Below, piece after piece: positions 44,954-53,350 of a DNA stretch of 64,000 nt (position 1 is its first letter; each line of letters opens with the position of its first letter). Below the pieces are notes generated by a model that was given only the letters and a program-made list of their open reading frames with translations, was not told the DNA's origin and did no database searches. Location of the stretch: the NCBI GenBank assembly GCA_029216955.1, contig JANAVB010010791.1, forward strand, positions 1,150,685-1,214,684, written 5' to 3'. Both the position numbers and the translations under genes were made by a program. The DNA comes from Iris pallida (lineage: Eukaryota > Streptophyta > Magnoliopsida > Asparagales > Iridaceae).

Positions 44954-47051
44954 CTACATCAAGAGTAGATGTGACCTTTGGTACCCGAGTTCTTGAGGGT
45001 CCTGAAAAGTTAGTCTTTGGAAACCAAGCATATATCTTTTTATCTACAAGTCTTCTAACTTTGCACTGTAGTGAGATGTGTCCATGTGATCCACAGTAAG
45101 TACAGATAGCATTCTTATTTATACTAGGAGCATGAGAATAATATCTATAAGCAACAGGATGAGGATGGACATGATGTGAAGAGTTAGCATGGTGATGATG
45201 ATTATGCATAGAATGAGTGGCATGGTGATGGTGTCTATGAGGCATATCATGATGGTATTGTCTATGATGTGTGACATGCTGATATTGTCTATATGGCATG
45301 GCATGATGATTTTGTCTATATGGCCTATGATGATCTTTTCTATATGGTATTGCATGATGATCTTGTCTATATGGCATGGCATGATGATTCCTATGTGTGG
45401 AGTGATGTTGATTGTGTCTTTGTGCATGATGATTGTGTACTGAGTGAGAATTATTCTTACGTGCACGTGGTTTATGAAAGTTTGTGTATATAAATGCATG
45501 GTTATGTGCTGCATGAGAATGACGTGGTTGACTAGCATGAGTGGTGTTGTGCCCATGTGATTGGGTTTGAGGTTGAACAACCTGTTTACCCAATTTGATT
45601 TTTAATCTTTTAGAAACAGCTTGCAGTTCATCAACCTTAATATTTAAGCCATATATCTTAGTCATGGAAATCTTGTGTCTACTCTTTTCTTCAGCAAGCA
45701 ACGTGTTGAGTGTAGTGATTTTTTGAGTTTGTTGCTCAATACGTGCTTCAGCATCATGTAAGCCTAATTTAAGCTTGGATACTTCGTCAGTGTCATTAGT
45801 GGGTGTCGTGTTTCTAACATTATCAAGAAGTAAAGAAATTCTTTGTATCTCATCTTCAAGACTTTTGATTTTGTCCTTGGCATGTTTGTATTTACCGATG
45901 ACCTTTTTGTGATCATCGAGTAAATCAGTGAAAGCATCGCCAAGTTCATCAAAAGAGAAGTCATCTAGAGTTTCGTTAGATACCTTGTTGGAAGTTGCCA
46001 TTAGGCACACATTTGCTGTATCTTGAGGAGAGTCCTTTTCTTCCTCGGAGTCACTCGCTTCACTTTCATGCCAAATGCCTGTGTTGGCATATTTCTTTGA
46101 TGAGTTCTTTTTGTATGGCTTCTCATAGCGGTTGCTCTTCTTCAGGAATGGGCAGTCTTTTCGGACATGTCCAGTCTTCTTACAACCGTAATAAGTTGGC
46201 TCTTCTTCATCGTCTTCTTGTGATTCCTTCTTCCTTCGATTGAAGCAAAGGAATTTCCTGAAGTTGCGAACCATGAGAGCTTGGTCTTCATCATCCGAGT
46301 TATCTTCTTCGGTCTCATCGTGATTAGCCCTTCGCTGATGAGCTTTGAGTGCGATCTCCCTGGTCTTCGGAGCAGGCTCTTCGAAGTCCTTGAGGTCAAG
46401 CTCGTGAGTCATGAGCTTACCCATCAAGGTCTCCATTGACATTGTTGTGAGATCGTTTCCTTCTATGATGGCAGTCACCTTAGGGTTCCAAATCTTTGGT
46501 AACCCTCTGAGCAACTTACGAATCTTCTCATGGTTTGAGTACTGCTTTCCAAGCGAGGATAGAGGATTGATGATGTCGAGGAATCTTGTGAACATTTGAG
46601 TGATCGTCTCATTTGGCTTCATCTTGAAGGCTTCATATTCTTGAGTGAGACGGCTTATTTTGGATTCCTTGACCTGTGTGGTTCCTTCATGCGTCACTTC
46701 TAGAAGTCTCCATACTTCATGAGCAGTGGTGCATGTAGAGACCCTGTTGAACTCATTCCTGTCTATAGCACAGAATAAAGCATTAATAGCCCTAGCATCT
46801 AGACTTGCCTGTTTCTTCTCCTCGACAGAATATTTGTCGTGTGGTTTCTCAATGAGGTCACCATCGACAACTATCCTGGCGGGCTTTTTGTAACCGTCAG
46901 TGACGACAGTCCACAGGTCAAAGTCTAGAGACTTAAGATAGAAGCTCATCCTTGTTTTCCAATATGTATAGTTAGTCCCATCAAATAGGGGAGGCCTATG
47001 AGTGGACTGACCTTCACCATGATTGGAAATCAAGGATTGTGTGGTTGCCAT
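44931..47051 (-). CDS. gag: Copia gag, 706 residues, with histidine-rich repeats
   Basis: Intact from ATG at 47051, 42 bases after the primer site. N-terminal RPPLFDGTNYTYWKTRM and the UBN2-type LTQEYEAFKMKPNETITQM ... RKLLRGLPKIWNPKVTAI core are typical of SIRE gag. A first zinc knuckle has lost its first Cys (YYGCKKTGHVRKDC, Tyr for Cys). A coiled-coil segment follows (IKSLEDEIQRISLLLDN and IEQQTQKITTLNTLLAEEK). Then comes a histidine-rich region (about residues 535-625) of repeats of the HHAMPYRQD type. A second, complete knuckle CTYCGSHGHISLQC sits near residue 660. Gag packages the RNA; the histidine repeats could bind metal or nucleic acid, which is inference. Confidence 0.9.
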   Translation of the reverse strand: MATTQSLISNHGEGQSTHRPPLFDGTNYTYWKTRMSFYLKSLDFDLWTVVTDGYKKPARIVVDGDLIEKPHDKYSVEEKKQASLDARAINALFCAIDRNEFNRVSTCTTAHEVWRLLEVTHEGTTQVKESKISRLTQEYEAFKMKPNETITQMFTRFLDIINPLSSLGKQYSNHEKIRKLLRGLPKIWNPKVTAIIEGNDLTTMSMETLMGKLMTHELDLKDFEEPAPKTREIALKAHQRRANHDETEEDNSDDEDQALMVRNFRKFLCFNRRKKESQEDDEEEPTYYGCKKTGHVRKDCPFLKKSNRYEKPYKKNSSKKYANTGIWHESEASDSEEEKDSPQDTANVCLMATSNKVSNETLDDFSFDELGDAFTDLLDDHKKVIGKYKHAKDKIKSLEDEIQRISLLLDNVRNTTPTNDTDEVSKLKLGLHDAEARIEQQTQKITTLNTLLAEEKSRHKISMTKIYGLNIKVDELQAVSKRLKIKLGKQVVQPQTQSHGHNTTHASQPRHSHAAHNHAFIYTNFHKPRARKNNSHSVHNHHAQRHNQHHSTHRNHHAMPYRQDHHAIPYRKDHHRPYRQNHHAMPYRQYQHVTHHRQYHHDMPHRHHHHATHSMHNHHHHANSSHHVHPHPVAYRYYSHAPSINKNAICTYCGSHGHISLQCKVRRLVDKKIYAWFPKTNFSGPSRTRVPKVTSTLDVGGPSLLN
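45186..45450. repeat. Tandem repeats coding the histidine-rich part of copia gag
   Basis: On the plus strand, units such as TCTATATGGCATGGCATGATG recur every 24-36 bases (near 45288, 45345 and 45366, with variants TCTATGAGGCATATCATGATG). Read on the minus strand they code CATCAT-rich HHAMPYRQ units. The ORFs on the plus strand rich in Met and Ile are shadows. Confidence 0.8.
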
Positions 47052-47092
47052 AGATCAGCTCTTAGGATGTTAGTCCTTGTAAAGAGAACAGA

Positions 47093-47104
47093 GCTCTGAT
47101 ACCA
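47093..47104 (-). other. Primer binding site, initiator Met-tRNA
   Basis: Minus strand TGGTATCAGAGC, two bases inside the 5' LTR end; this is the standard complement of the 3' end of plant initiator tRNA-Met. Confidence 0.95.
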
Positions 47105-47585
47105 ATTGAAGAACAGTTTGGCAACTCTAGAGGGGGGTGAATAGAGTTTATATAGAAAAATAGCCAATTAAAATAACTCTTTCACCAATAATAAATAATC
47201 AGAGTAAAGTGCGGAAAATAAATAGAGAGCAAAAGAGCATACGCAAACACAGCGATTTTAACCTGGTTTCCCTCGTGGAGGACTAGTCCAGGCCTGAGAA
47301 CTCTAGCTCAGGATTAAATCCACTATTTGTGAAATAGTAGTTTACAACCCGTGCCTTTACTTCAGAAGAGCACGTCAACTTCTAACAGAGGATCGCAGTG
47401 GCGATTTGCTTGGAATTGTCCAAGCGACTTCTTCGACTCTTGCACAAGAATCCTAACTGAGAGATACTGAGCACTCGAGACTTAGGAGGCTTGTGGCTAG
47501 TAGATGGGAAGGATATGGCTTATTTGAGCTTATAAGAGAGAAGAGAAGAGAAGATTGGATGGATTGGAATGAGAGAATTCATGCC

Positions 47586-47594
47586 CTATTTATA
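47586..47594 (-). promoter_or_regulatory. TATA box of the copia LTR
   Basis: TATAAATAG on the minus strand, followed by GGCATGAATTC; U3/R junction expected 25-35 bases downstream, giving a leader of about 500 bases to gag. Confidence 0.65.
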
Positions 47595-47708
47595 GTGTTT
47601 TTATAGGCAGAATTTGGCCAAAATTCGGGTAGGAAAATTCAAATATTTGGCCGTTGGACAACTAGCAACCAGCTAACCCTAAAATTAGGGTTCCTTATTT
47701 CTAGGGGA

Positions 47709-47729
47709 CAGAGTTCGGCCCGAACTCTG
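47709..47729. promoter_or_regulatory. Single palindrome upstream of the copia TATA box
   Basis: Arms CAGAGTTCGG and CCGAACTCTG around one C, 115 bases upstream of the TATA box in the direction of transcription. Also found, duplicated, in the 3' LTR and in changed form before the extra ORF. Confidence 0.5.
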
Positions 47730-48021
47730 TCTCCAGAGCACAGAGTGGTTCAAAGGGGACCATTTGGGAATTTCTGGTTTGGTGGAGCTTGGGATTTTTG
47801 GGTAGGCTATAGTCTAAGTTTCAAGAGCTCAGCATGACTCAGATTACATTAGTCTAGACTCAAAGAAAGTGTAAAATACAGACTCGAATCAACTGAGACA
47901 CGGAAGCTGAGCTGTCTTCTGTCTTGAGCTTAATGCAGACGTCGTGTGTCGTATTGAATTATTACAGATATTATTTAGTCAATATTGTCAATATTTGGTT
48001 GACTGTGACTTTGTGTCAATA

Positions 48022-48026
48022 CCATG
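48022..48026. repeat. Target site duplication CCATG, right of copia
   Basis: Exact match to 38419-38423. Confidence 0.95.
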
Positions 48027-48256
48027 CAGCAAGACTTGATCTTCCTGTCCTTGGTTTTGGAGGCAGAGCGTACCTCCGATTTAGTAACCTCGGAGACGAG
48101 ATCGAGGTGAACCCATAAGATCTCTCCTCGAGATGTGGTGAGTGGGATGAGTCCACTCACGTTGTCACGGGTAGGTGGTAGGTTAACCACCTTCATTGTC
48201 GCCATTGGGATGGGGACGACGCCATCTTGCGTTGTGGTTGGCGGCAAGGTACCAAA
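48027..48256 (-). pseudogene. gag: Tat-A gag, segment right of the copia insertion
   Basis: Minus strand, coding TQDGVVPIPMATMKVVNLPP and SRGEILWVHLDLV, matched in Tat-B by DGVVPIPKAMMEVVNLPPAR and GRGEIMWVHPDLV. It ends at a stop near 48257 that separates it from the zinc-knuckle part, and joins 38057-38418 across the copia. Confidence 0.85.
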
Positions 48257-49239
48257 TTAGAGTGATACCAGGTTGGTCGAGACTATTTTCTTCTCGTAGT
48301 CGACGGAGATGACATCCATATTGATCATACGCTGGATGTAGTTTTTGAGGACGTAGCAGTCCTTAGTTGGATGCCCGACAAACCGATGGTAGTGACAGTA
48401 CCTCGGATGGTCTACTTTTCTAACCTCGTCGATACGCTTCGGGTCCGGCAACTTGATCTTGTCACCCTGCTTTAATATCTCAAAGAGTTGCAGGGTGTCT
48501 TCATCATTGAAAGAATAAACCTCCTTTGGCCTTGGTGCAAGTGGAGGCGTCTGAGTGGGTGCTAATGCACCCTTGGAGACATTGACAGTCAACGCCTGTT
48601 TTCCCTTCGTCTCTCGTCCAGGGTTGTTGGCTGCAGGCCGTTTTTCTTTGTCCTCAAAGGCAGGAAAACTGACTCCCAGAAGGCGAGCATTGGACGCCTT
48701 CTTTTCTGCCGCTTCGGCCTCGATGATCAAGGAACTCCAGTCGGAAGGAGGGGTAGAGTTGAGCCAGAGTTTGATTGCAGGCAGCATGTTATTCTGCAGG
48801 AGGAGAGGAGTGCATGTTCTGGCATGCCCGGGGGTAGTCTGAAATAGGCCTGTCAGAAGCATTCGATGAATACTCAAACTGTTTCCTTCTCCTTCTGACG
48901 TATCTCTATGAGGGACACCATTGTCATGTCCTTCCCTCCGTCGTAGAAATGATCGAGGAAGAGATGCGTCAAGTCGTCGAAGGAAGATATGGAGTTGTCG
49001 GAGAGGCTGTAGTACCAGTCGTATGCCACTCCTTTCAGTGCCCCGATAAATATGCTGGTGAGTAGTGCGTCCTCCTTCGGGAGATGTCCCATTTGAGACT
49101 GGAAGTACGTCAGATAGCGGCACAGAGAGTCCTTTCCGTCGTATGGCGTCCATGTTTGTAGTTTATACTTGGGAGGATAAACCACTTTATTCCATTTGAG
49201 GGAATATGGTTGGGGGATCCCCATCTTCTGGCGCTCCTC
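48257..49239 (-). pseudogene. gag: Tat-A gag, capsid and zinc-knuckle part
   Basis: Two overlapping frames carry one domain set. 49224 to 48874 holds GIPQPYSLKWNKVVYPPKY and the retrotransposon-gag core GALKGVAYDWYYSLSDNSIS ... MTMVSLIEIRQKEKE. Then, after a frame change near 48870, SSLIIEAEAAEKKASN..., acidic VYSFNDEDTLQLFEILK and the Tat-type knuckle RYCHYHRFVGHPTKDC. Tat-B has KYCLYHQYVHHSTKDC at the same place. Stops near 49228 and 48257. Confidence 0.85.
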
Positions 49240-50133
49240 TTACCTAAAGCGCTCGCGCAAGTCCCTGATCATCTCGACCACGTCTTCCATAGAGCTGGGA
49301 GTCGGGGAAGGTGGTACCGCCTGGAGTTGAGCATTTGATGGCTCCGACGTTCGTGGTGCTTCGCGGTGATCTATATCCAAGAATACCCGTTGAAGGGGTA
49401 CACTTGATTCTCCATGGGCCCCTGGGTCAGGACCGGTAGAAGGCGTCCTGGCCAAAATGGACCGTATTTCAAATACTGTTTGAGTCGGTGTTTGCATAGA
49501 GGCAGAGAGGGTTTTGAGTCCTCCCTCCAAGGTGTCCATGCACTGGACGAGGTCTGCTGGCGGTGCATCTGGCTCGGCATCATCCCCAGTCATGTATACT
49601 GTCATGACACGGCTAGAAGTGGATGGATCGGTCGAGGCTTCACTATCGGCTTTACTCTCCTGTAGGGGAGTTACCTCTCCTGGAGCTTCGTCCTGGCTAC
49701 CCCCAGCTATGTTCTGGAGGACACCCACGTCTTCGGGAGAAGTATCCGCAGGGGCCTGATTACCCCCAGTTCTATCTTGGAGGACTTCTTCGTCTTTGGG
49801 GCGCAGATTCACAGGGGCTAGACTACCCCCAGCTATGCTCGGGAGGCTGATTTCATCCCCAGGATGAAGATCTACCCCAGCTGTGCTCTGGAGGATATCT
49901 TCGTCTTCAGAAGGAGGATCAACAAGGGCTTGACTACCCCCAGCTTCCTCCAAGATCTTCTTTCTCCCCCGAGTGCCTTCAAACACTCCAGAGGACGGGG
50001 CAGTTGTCTTGGTTTTCCTCGGCTGGCTCTTGGACGAGGACGAGGAATTGCTAGTCACCCTTCGGATTGACGAGGAGTTAGAGATTACATTGCATGAAGC
50101 AACCTTTAATTCTGGCTCCTCTTTAATTGACAC
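49240..50133 (-). pseudogene. gag: Tat-A gag N-terminal region with acidic repeats
   Basis: 297-residue open stretch: a serine-rich basic head (NSSSIRRVTSNSSSSSKS), then about four repeats of 24-28 residues with the pattern GG-x-x-AP-x-D-x-x-PEDE-x-x-LQ, then a short helical segment (SMEDVVEMIRDLRERF). On the DNA the repeats are the phrase CTACCCCCAGC...CTGGAGGA between 49690 and 49960. Low complexity and acidic, so likely a flexible N-terminal extension; the repeats are not seen in Tat-B. It ends at a stop at 49240 just before the capsid part. Confidence 0.7.
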
Positions 50134-51228
50134 CTTCTTCCCGAGACGACGTCAGAGGAGTATTGATGATTGCAGTCGCTGGAACACCGACTGCCTTGGT
50201 GGTGGGACTGCTGTTTTATAACAATAGTTGATAGTGACTACAGCACAGGTGTGCCCTGTGAGGGGCACATTGTGCTTGTCAGTCGACTCTCCTGACCGAC
50301 GTTTGTGAGTGATCACGTTACACAGGTCGTTGGAGGAGAGTGCCACCTTTGCACCCCCATCAGGCGCATGGCAAGGTCAAACACCAGGGTGGTCAAGTGA
50401 ATGCTGTGCCCCTTAATCCAACACCAAACAGGCGCTCAGATCAGTAGTAGGGGTACAGCATTTAAAGTGACTTGAACGAACCTCAGACGCATAACCAGTG
50501 GAGGCACGGGAGTTCAAGACCACAGGGTTTACCTTGTTCAACTTAGTTGCGAACGCAGTAGATGCGCCCAAGCGAGACAAGAACTTTGAAGGTTGCTTGT
50601 TTCTGGCACAGAAGTACCTGAGTCGACCGTATACAGCATACCATCAGCTGCACGTATGATTGTGAGCGCATGCTTCTGGTTTACTGCCGGCATAGCACGT
50701 TTGAGGTGCATGGCCCGTGCTGCCTTGGACTTCTTCGTACCAGCCCGCTGGGGTGTATAGTACTCAGAGTCCAAATTCTTCTTGCCACTACAGTGAGTGA
50801 GTCTGTCAAAGACAGAGACCTTCTGTGGCGTATCAGAGGTGATGCGCGGGGCATTGGCTGTACCCCTGCTCCGTCGATGCATCTTCCTCGCCTGAGAGGG
50901 AGATGGCTGAAGAATGTGGTCAACCGCACGTTTTCTCGAGTGATGCGCTACACCGGTGGGTGCATCTTGGCTACTAAGGATGTCAGCAGGAAGGGTAGGC
51001 TGCTTCGGTACATCTCCTTCGGTGGTGGTACCAGAGGCGTCGACCTTGCGTACCTAGACCTGGCGAGTCTTCTTCGACTTCGGCAGCCGCTTCAAAGGAC
51101 TCGCACTGCCTTCAGAGATGAACTCCTCATACGCCTGTTGATTGAGGCATACGACCAGCGTCTTGTGGGAGGAGCCCACCTTCATGTCGTCAGATTATGA
51201 CACAGCTTTCTCGAAGAAGGAGAAAGAG
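50134..51228 (-). pseudogene. Tat-A leader ORF region, degenerate
   Basis: Between primer site and gag. Broken frames on the minus strand code, in order, VGSSHKTLVVCLNQQAYEEF, a basic Lys/Arg-rich part (KRLPKSKKTRQV, RKMHRRSRG) and LSSNDLCNVITHKRR ... RQSVFQRL. The same blocks occur in Tat-B (VGSTQKMLIVKFDQQAFEEM and LSSADLRDMINHKRK ... RKSVFRRL). Conservation of protein-like similarity in two diverged copies argues for a once coding leader or gag N-extension. Several stops are present, for example TAG near 51052. No known domain recognised. Confidence 0.55.
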
Positions 51229-51247
51229 GTCCCCAGCAGAGTCGCCA
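51229..51247 (-). other. Primer binding site of Tat-A
   Basis: Minus strand TGGCGACTCTGCTGGGGAC, just inside the LTR end GGCAAACA. The TGGCGACTC-CTGGGGA form is common in Tat/Ogre elements, where an Arg-tRNA primer has been proposed; the tRNA is from memory, not checked. Confidence 0.65.
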
Positions 51248-51567
51248 GTTTGTTTGCCATTAAAATCTTTTGATTGCAAATTTCAATTACAAACAGAACA
51301 GTGTTACAATGTAGGACTTAGATATAGTCCTAGGAGTACACTTTTGTTTATCTGGGTCCCTTGTGCCGATGGAGCGAGTGGTAATGTGTGACTCCGTTGA
51401 TGATCTGACGACGGTTCTCGGTTCTCTGAAGGTCTGAGTTGCTCTGGGTGCTGGAGCTTGCGGAGAGAAAGAAGACGTTGAGTGTCTGTATCTGCCTCTC
51501 TGTGTGGGTGCTCGTAGGTCTGTCTCTGTGTATTCTTGCCTGTGTGTGTAAGAAGGAAATGATCCCT

Positions 51568-51576
51568 CTATTTATA
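51568..51576 (-). promoter_or_regulatory. TATA box of Tat-A LTR
   Basis: TATAAATAG followed by AGGGATCATTTCC on the minus strand, about 315 bases before the LTR end; the Tat-B LTR has TATAAAAGGG at the same distance. Confidence 0.6.
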
Positions 51577-52539
51577 GTTTTGCAGGTTGGCTGCTCATGT
51601 ACGTATATATAGGATACGCCTGTACGTGGGGATGCCACATAGTGATTGCTGATAGAGGCACATGGGCGATGCGCTTTGATTGAGGAGTTGAACCCTTCAT
51701 GTTGCATTTGTGGGCTGCGGTCGAGCTGACACGTAGCTATGGAGAGGATCTTTCAGTTGCTGAGATCTTGGGTGATTAGCACCCCTTCATGGGCTGAATC
51801 GAGTCAAAGGACACATTTCGTAGGCCCATGGCTCGAAGATCTCGGATTTGGTGGGGAGTGATCTGATAGGATGCACCTGGGATTGGGCGCATGAGGAGAC
51901 TTTGGCTTGTAACCTTTAGGAGTCACGAACCAGTCTGGGCGCACGGCTTTTGAGGTGCATGCGAGGCTTCAGTAGTGACTTTGACTTCTGTCTTTAGGGA
52001 TCAGAGGAAAAGTCTGAGGTGCATGGCTTTTGAGTCGCATGCAGAGATTTAGGCACATGGCTGCGGAGGCGCATGCGAAATAGTTGGGCGGCCACGTGGC
52101 TCGTAACCGTCGGGGGAGAGTAATGATGATGCTGACGTCGGCGATACTTCGTCTTCTGAAAAAGCTGTCAATTGTTCAGTCTTCGAGGGACGTGCTGCCA
52201 ACTCTGTCAGACTTCAGCATTTAATGTTCTTTGGCAGGTGATGGGCTGTTGAGTAGGTGCGTCGATCCGTGTTCCACTAAGCGTATGGGGACGCATGGGG
52301 CGCATCCTCGTAAGGCACTTGGTGCTGATGGGCGCATCAGTATGATGCGCGGTCTGGCCGGCGCATCCGTTTATATGACACGTCTTTATTGGCCCGACTG
52401 TTACGTACTTCGAGTGCTTTAAATTGCCATTTTTGACTTGGCTGAATGCGAAGCGTCAGGTTTATCACCATTAATGCAAATTCATTGTACGGGATTCGGA
52501 GAGCCCGCCACTTGGCGTATGGGTTTAATTTACCCAGCC

Positions 52540-52548
52540 TATAAATAG
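52540..52548 (+). promoter_or_regulatory. Antisense TATA box in Tat-A LTR
   Basis: TATAAATAG followed by a leader-like TGGCAAGGAGAGAGTTTGC on the plus strand. It is opposed to the sense promoter. A degenerate ORF (52597-52995) and an AATAAA (53225) follow, so the LTR may hold a full antisense transcription unit. Confidence 0.45.
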
Positions 52549-52999
52549 TGGCAAGGAGAGAGTTTGCTTCTCGTTCTCCTACGTCCTTCCGAAATGAACT
52601 TGTTTGCTCGAGCACATTCTGTTGACGAGATGCTCCCGAGGGTGAAGATGCGACGTACTGTCTTCATTGATGCACTTAAAGGTGACTGTTACATCCAAAA
52701 GTCGGAGTCGAGGGCTTCTGAGGCAGGCGGAAGGTGCCTGTTGCATCCAAAGATCGGGATGCTCGAGCTAGCCCCATCTCCGTTATGCTGGAAGAGCCGC
52801 AGATCAGAATTGCGGTACCCCAATCATCTTCCTTGGGCTTTGGAAGAGCTCCTCCTCCTGCTAGAGTGGGTGTTGCCCATTCTGGTTGTGTTGAAAGATG
52901 CTCCTTTAGTCGCAGATTTGCGGTGCTCTCTTCTTTCAGCTAGGGGGTTGATTGCCCACCCTCGTTCTGCTCAAACGCTGAAGGGTGGAACATAACTGA

Positions 53000-53130
53000 G
53001 CTGCTGAAGGGATGCACATAACTGAGCAGGGATGCACATCACTGAGCTACTGAAGGGATGTGCCTGGCTGAGACGCTGAAGTGATGCGCCAAACTGAGAC
53101 GCTGAAGTGATGCGCCAAGCTGAGAGTGCA
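53000..53130. repeat. Short GATGCGCC/ACTGAG(A)C-GCTGAAG repeats in Tat-A LTR
   Basis: Five to six units like CTGAGACGCTGAAGTGATGCGCCAA (quoted in parts: CTGAGACGCTGAAG and TGATGCGCC) of about 25-27 bases in tandem with drift. Confidence 0.6.
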
Positions 53131-53350
53131 TGGCGGTTGCTGCGCCTAGCTGTAGGGTCTTTTCTTTGTAGAAGTTCTCCTTTGTACAGCTCTTTTTTTA
53201 GACATGTAATAGAATTTTATATGAAATAAAAATCTTCATTTAATGTCTATGTTTTTGTTATTTGTTGTGCCGAGTACTTCATCCGAGCTCCCTGGCGCAT
53301 GTAATATTAGGCGCATAGGATTTCTGGTCTTGAAATTCCATGCTTCTACA

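Larger units (their letters stand above)
38424..48021 (-). mobile_element. SIRE/Maximus-type Ty1/copia element, minus strand (9.6 kb)
   Basis: LTRs 38424-39367 (3' LTR) and 47107-48021 (5' LTR), termini TGTTGACAC (TATTGACAC in the right copy) and CTGTTCTTCA on the minus strand. It has an initiator-Met primer site, a purine tract, gag, pol in copia order (protease, integrase, RT, RNase H) and an additional 415-residue ORF between pol and the 3' LTR. The extra ORF position, the gag start and the large size fit the SIRE/Maximus lineage. The flanks are a perfect CCATG duplication. The LTRs are very alike (a few differences by eye, plus a 29-bp duplication in the left copy), so this is one of the younger insertions. 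Pol is broken by frame changes. Confidence 0.95.
47107..48021 (-). repeat. 5' LTR of the copia element (915 bp)
   Basis: Minus-strand start TATTGACACAAAG (TG changed to TA) and end CTGTTCTTCA. TATA box at 47586-47594 and one palindrome copy at 47709-47729. Confidence 0.95.
51251..53350 (-). repeat. 5' LTR of Tat-A (about 2.1 kb)
   Basis: Plus-strand edges TGTTTGCC and GCTTCTACA; on the minus strand TGTAGAAGC ... GGCAAACA. The right edge abuts the RNase H coding sequence of Tat-B. It contains a minus-strand TATA box (51568-51576), many GCGCATGG / GGTGCATG motifs (51880-52350 and 53000-53300), a plus-strand TATA box (52540) and AT-rich sequence with an AATAAA near 53225. The left LTR lies outside, so the exact edges rest on the primer site on one side and the Tat-B junction on the other. 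Confidence 0.65.

Noticed and set aside
52564..52995. 143-residue plus-strand ORF as a host gene
   Set aside because: It lies inside the Tat-A LTR, has no recognisable domain and its likely frame changes; kept only as part of a possible antisense unit.
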